Shown: positions 60,760-64,000 of the stretch, piece by piece
Layout: each line of letters starts with the position of its first letter
Numbering within the stretch: position 1 is the stretch's first letter
Assembly (NCBI RefSeq): GCF_024305245.1
Contig: NZ_JAMWYX010000001.1
Coordinates: 124,001-188,000 of the forward strand
From: Erythrobacter sp.
GTDB lineage: Bacteria > Pseudomonadota > Alphaproteobacteria > Sphingomonadales > Sphingomonadaceae
DNA: 64,000 nt
Direction: 5' to 3'
Made by a program: the position numbers and the translations under genes
The notes under the pieces: model-generated
Databases searched by the model: none
What the model was told of the DNA's origin: nothing
The model's input: the letters and a program-made list of their open reading frames with translations, nothing else

Positions 60760-62108
60760 GTGGAAATGCACAAATCGATCAAATGGCTTCATCTCTCGGA
60801 TGTTCATTTTTCCGGTAGAAACTCATACGATCAAAACCGGCTAGTTTCCGCCCTGTTGAAATCATTGCCAAATTTAACCCAGAGGTTTGGCGCTCCGGAC
60901 TTCGTTTTTTTACGGGTGACATCGCTAATACCGGTAAGGCCGAATAATATCGCGAAGCAGAAAAATTCTTTGAAGATTTGTTGTCCACGTTGGGATTGGA
61001 ACGAAAGAGGTTACTTTTGGTCCCAGGCAATCATGATGTGGACCGCGCATTCAATGCAGGCCTTAGCCGAGAATTCAACGAACGAAGAGATATCGATAAC
61101 CTGTTCGGGGGCAACTCGGTTTATAAAATAGAAAAACGGCAGCGTGCTTTCAAAGAATGGTATGAGGGTTACTTTACCGATCGTCAATTTCCATTAGAGT
61201 CGACGACTTATATCATTGAAAACTTTGAAAATCAAGGGTTACCGATTGAGATCGTCGGAATAAATTCGGCGGCATTTTCATTTGACGACCAGGATCAGGG
61301 AAAACTTATTATTTCCCAGCGTTGCATTGAAGAAATTAACAAATCTCAGCGCGCCGATGGAACTTTGAGAATTGGTCTAATTCACCATCCGTTGTCTTGG
61401 CTATCTGAGATCGAGAGGTTGCCTGTCCGAGCTGCAATTAGTGATGCGTTTGATTTATTGTTGCATGGCCATTTGCATGGGAACGAGGTTGAGATCGCGC
61501 ATGGCTCAAGCGGGCACTTGATTACGATAGCTAGTGGAGCTTTGTACCAAGGCTCGAATTGGTTAAATGTTGCTAATTTTGCAACACTCGCGGGTTCGGA
61601 TTTAACTGTTCAACCAATTCGGTATCATGATTCACCGAGGGAGATTTGGACACAGGATACCTCACTTTTCCCGAATGATCCGGCATATGCTGGTCGCTTT
61701 TTCGTCCAGCGCCGCAGAAAAGATACAACAGGCGCATTGCTGTCGATTGAGGGCACCTCAATCGAGCAAATCCTTACAGCAGATAACTTATCCGGCGGAT
61801 GGCAAAGCGGCCTTTTCGTGGCACCTTCCGGAAAGCTGATCTACACTGAGCCCCGCCTTTGCCGCAAACCGCAATCAGCGGCATTGGAATTCGATGAGAC
61901 CTTGGATGCAATTTCTATCTCGGATTTTCTAGAGTGTAGAAAATCGTATGCAATCGACACTCGCTCTGAATATGGCGGATCAACCTTGCTCGGCAGGCTC
62001 TCGACTGAAATGTCGCTTCGCGGAATGAGTTATTTTTCCGGCGATGCGCGCACTTTACCCAATTATAAGAAAAAACTCGTTGAGAGTATAACAAATGGTA
62101 AAAAATAG
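60760..62108 (+). pseudogene. Calcineurin-like metallophosphoesterase, first part of a broken MPE-STAND gene
   Basis: The phosphoesterase domain is readable across two frames. The first frame gives IKWLHLSDVHFSG, then at a T-run (60905-60911, seven T where eight are needed) it shifts; the continuing frame gives TGDIANTGKAE, a TAA stop at 60945-60947, and YREAEKFFEDLLSTLGLERK with VPGNHDVDR, HHPLSWLSE and LHGHLHGNE. Metal-ligand motifs D-x-H, GD, GNHD and GHLHG are all present. After about 61900, a degenerate P-loop-like segment (SEYGGSTLLGRLSTEMSLRG) follows. The frame ends at 62106-62108 by a shift in an A-run. It is AT-rich and foreign in composition. Confidence 0.85.
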
Positions 62109-62140
62109 AAGACAAGTCAATTATTATATTATTAGATAAT

Positions 62141-63826
62141 GTGGATCTCGAGAGAGATCGAAAGATGATTTCTGAACTCGGTAAAATTGAATGCGTATCC
62201 CGTATTATTGCTGTTTGTGCCAATAGAGGGCTTACGCCAGCAAGTGGGATTGTGTTGCAAGAGATTGGCCTCCAGTTCGAACAATTGTACCTTTGGACAC
62301 TGTCGCGCGCTCAGATTAGGGAGTTGACAGAATCGTTTTTTGACACAGACGATTTTGAGATGACTTCACTAGTCACTCAAAAGGTGTATGATGATCTGCT
62401 GGGTCTGTGCATACCTTTGACTCCTAATAACGTCATTATGTACATGAAAATACTTTTCGTTGATGGGAATTTTATTCCTATAAACCGAGTTGATATTCTT
62501 CAGAAATTTTTGATGGACTCATTGAGAAGGCCGAGCGATAGTTTTACGGGTTCCTTCAATTATAGAAATAAAATCGATATTATTGCGGAATTTTCTAAGC
62601 TATTACTTCGAGAAGAAAGGGGGTACTTCACACAAAAGGACTGGCTTAATTTTTGTGATGAGTTCAAAGCGAGGACACTTTTAGGTTTTAATTCCAACTC
62701 TATTTTAGATGAAATTCTAGAAGCCCGCATATTTGCGAGATCAGGAGAGCGTATCTTTTTCAGGTATGGATTTTTCTATTCTTTCGCCCTTGGATCTGCC
62801 TTGAATAGCGATCAAGGGGCACTTGATGAATTTCTCCAAGATCGTAACTACACTAGCGTCTCTGATGTGCTTGATGTTGTGACTGCACTAAATCCAAATA
62901 GCGACCGAATAATCGATGCGTTAGGTAGTGATCTTGTCCGGGCACTTCAAGAGTTTCAGGAGCAAGTAGTAAAAGAAAATTTTGACCCTTTGTTGGATGC
63001 TCTTTGGGCGTCAAATGATAAAGAAGATGAGCAGACATGGCAGCCTATTGCGAAAGCAATTTCCGAGGGGCCCGAAAAGCCCGAGAAGATTGATAGCCTC
63101 AAGTCATCTTATTTGGCAGAGGCTCGGACCGCTGATCAAGAAGTAACAATAAAAAAGTTCCACGAAATTGAATACAATTTGGTTATAATTAAAAAAAATC
63201 TTGTCGAGGTTTTGAAGAATGTCAACGACGTTGATCGTGATAAGAAGGTGTCTGCTTATGAGAGCCTTCTAAAAGCTGAGCTTTGTTCTTTCCAAGTTGG
63301 AACGGTATTTGCACCCGAGTTGGCTCAAAGTAGGTTTTATCGTTGGGGTGCCATAGCCTTCCTCGACTTTAACAAGGCTGCAAAGGATTTAAATCCCGTG
63401 TCGGCTGAAGCCATCTCGAATGTCGTTGTTTCGCTGTCGCGTTCCGTTGCGATAAAGAGCCGTCAAGATCTTGCATTTCAGAAGCTCGGAGGAATTTTTG
63501 CTGACCGAGCACTAAGGACTGTTTCAGTAGGTTATCTGGAGGTTTTGAATTTTTACCACCTGATAGGCGGCAGAGCTGAGGGATGGGAGAAAGCGGCAGA
63601 GCACCTGCTTGAGAAGGCAAGTCCGGGGAGTCTGTACCTTTTGATAATGTTACGGGGAATATTGGATGAACTTAAGCATGACGTGGTCAGGATAGGCGAC
63701 CGCTCAAAACTTAAGCGCCTCGTAGCTTATACACGGGCAAAGCGTATGTACGTCGTTTCAAAGCCAAGTGATCAGCAGATCGCGAATTTTATTCAAAAAA
63801 TGAGCAAGGAAGAGTTGATAGCGTAG
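62141..63826 (+). CDS. C-terminal part of a STAND-type NTPase (likely fragment of the upstream gene)
   Basis: As an independent gene this would be a 561-residue AT-rich protein with a GTG start. Read in the same frame from 62102, the sequence just before the GTG gives KIEDKSIIILLDNVD, a Walker B-like strand. SRIIAVCANRG follows as a sensor-like element, and FEQLYLWTLSRAQIRELTESFF resembles the helical/winged-helix part of STAND NTPases. Beyond about residue 200 it is helical, without named domains. It would join the preceding frame if the A-run at 62100-62105 held one more A. I regard it as the second half of the same gene. Confidence 0.7.
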   Translation: MDLERDRKMISELGKIECVSRIIAVCANRGLTPASGIVLQEIGLQFEQLYLWTLSRAQIRELTESFFDTDDFEMTSLVTQKVYDDLLGLCIPLTPNNVIMYMKILFVDGNFIPINRVDILQKFLMDSLRRPSDSFTGSFNYRNKIDIIAEFSKLLLREERGYFTQKDWLNFCDEFKARTLLGFNSNSILDEILEARIFARSGERIFFRYGFFYSFALGSALNSDQGALDEFLQDRNYTSVSDVLDVVTALNPNSDRIIDALGSDLVRALQEFQEQVVKENFDPLLDALWASNDKEDEQTWQPIAKAISEGPEKPEKIDSLKSSYLAEARTADQEVTIKKFHEIEYNLVIIKKNLVEVLKNVNDVDRDKKVSAYESLLKAELCSFQVGTVFAPELAQSRFYRWGAIAFLDFNKAAKDLNPVSAEAISNVVVSLSRSVAIKSRQDLAFQKLGGIFADRALRTVSVGYLEVLNFYHLIGGRAEGWEKAAEHLLEKASPGSLYLLIMLRGILDELKHDVVRIGDRSKLKRLVAYTRAKRMYVVSKPSDQQIANFIQKMSKEELIA

Positions 63827-63885
63827 CGGCTTAATCGGCATCCAGCAGGTGGTTACCCTCTCCGTTCCGGGGAGAATCGCCGTCT

Positions 63886-64000
63886 TCAAGGATCAAACCC
63901 CTCATCCTTCAACGTCCACTCCGTCTTCGGCGGCTCCGGCTCCGGCGACACGTACGGCCCCGGCGGTGTTGACCAGGGGCCGTCGCTCAGCGGCGTGATA
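63886..64000 (-). CDS. C-terminal part of an unidentified protein (cut by window edge)
   Basis: The last 37 codons of a high-GC, minus-strand frame, reading PLSDGPWSTPPGPYVSPEPE and ending LKDEGFDP. The Pro-rich stretch and GC-rich codons are native in character, so the AT-rich block ends close to 63830. The product is unknown. The evidence is an open frame with consistent codon use and a stop at 63886-63888. Confidence 0.5.
   Translation of the reverse strand, partial: ITPLSDGPWSTPPGPYVSPEPEPPKTEWTLKDEGFDP

Noticed and set aside
62100-62105. The A-run as a programmed ribosomal frameshift site in an intact gene
   Set aside because: The same gene carries a second frameshift and a nonsense codon upstream, so decay explains all three better, though a run-length check is still worthwhile.

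Overview
The window is high-GC DNA from an alphaproteobacterium. The best fit is Sphingomonadales, probably an Erythrobacter-like lineage. This rests on the F0 ATP synthase genes standing apart from F1 with separate b' and b subunits, a TIGR02300/FYDLN acidic protein, long Ala/Glu tails on S16, the block ffh-tRNA-Ala-rpsP-rimM-trmD-rplS, and the types of intergenic palindrome. The assignment is from gene content only; there is no rRNA in the window.

Layout. 1-6119 (minus): lapA-like, pyrF, GNAT, trpF, trpB, a small membrane protein and trpA, then purB and radC upstream. 6157-10030: ydbH-ynbE-ydbL, a predicted inner-to-outer-membrane lipid transport bridge. 10183-12787: atpI-atpB-atpE-atpF'-atpF. 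12937-15270: redox enzymes and glyoxalase II. 15390-20728 (minus): aroA, a CBU_0592-type membrane protein, an S33 hydrolase and cmk, joined by 4-base overlaps, then rpsA. 20913-27681: FYDLN protein, tRNA-Ala(GGC), ffh and rpsP-rimM-trmD-rplS, which is split by five accessory genes. 27843-36052: DPP IV, asd, a lipoprotein, a DsbA-like isomerase, an alpha/beta hydrolase, a beta-propeller, a rimB-like gene, rimK and ridA. 36059-38865 (minus): amn, and rpsF-rpsR-rplI. 39080-47451: DUF808, GST, a divergent Mpl-like ligase / LD-carboxypeptidase pair, fabD-fabG, dnaN and DUF2855. 47486-53314: D-aminoacylase-like enzyme, GDPD, DUF1328, and a phaC-phaZ pair resembling the Pseudomonas medium-chain PHA system. 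53499-58535: two tandem cyclic-di-GMP proteins (PAS-GGDEF-EAL-PilZ), the second with a degraded EAL site. 58615-60432: lepA.

From about 60355 the composition changes. The last codons of lepA are unlike the rest of the gene, and 59 bases after its stop lies a second copy of its last 19 codons plus stop, encoding the same amino acids with 12 synonymous codon changes. An AT-rich block to about 63830 follows. It holds a calcineurin-like phosphoesterase fused to a STAND-type P-loop NTPase, broken by two homopolymer frameshifts and one nonsense codon. I read this as a decayed immunity-type gene in an island inserted at the lepA 3' end. It is the most unusual part of the window.

Regulatory signals of note are a 16-base site one mismatch from the ParB-binding parS consensus just upstream of atpB, a probable EcfG (general stress) promoter before the DUF1328 gene, and a repeated TTGNNN-N16/17-TAAGG(G/T) promoter pattern before the atp, rpsF and dnaN genes. 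No CRISPR array, transposase, integrase or rRNA was seen.
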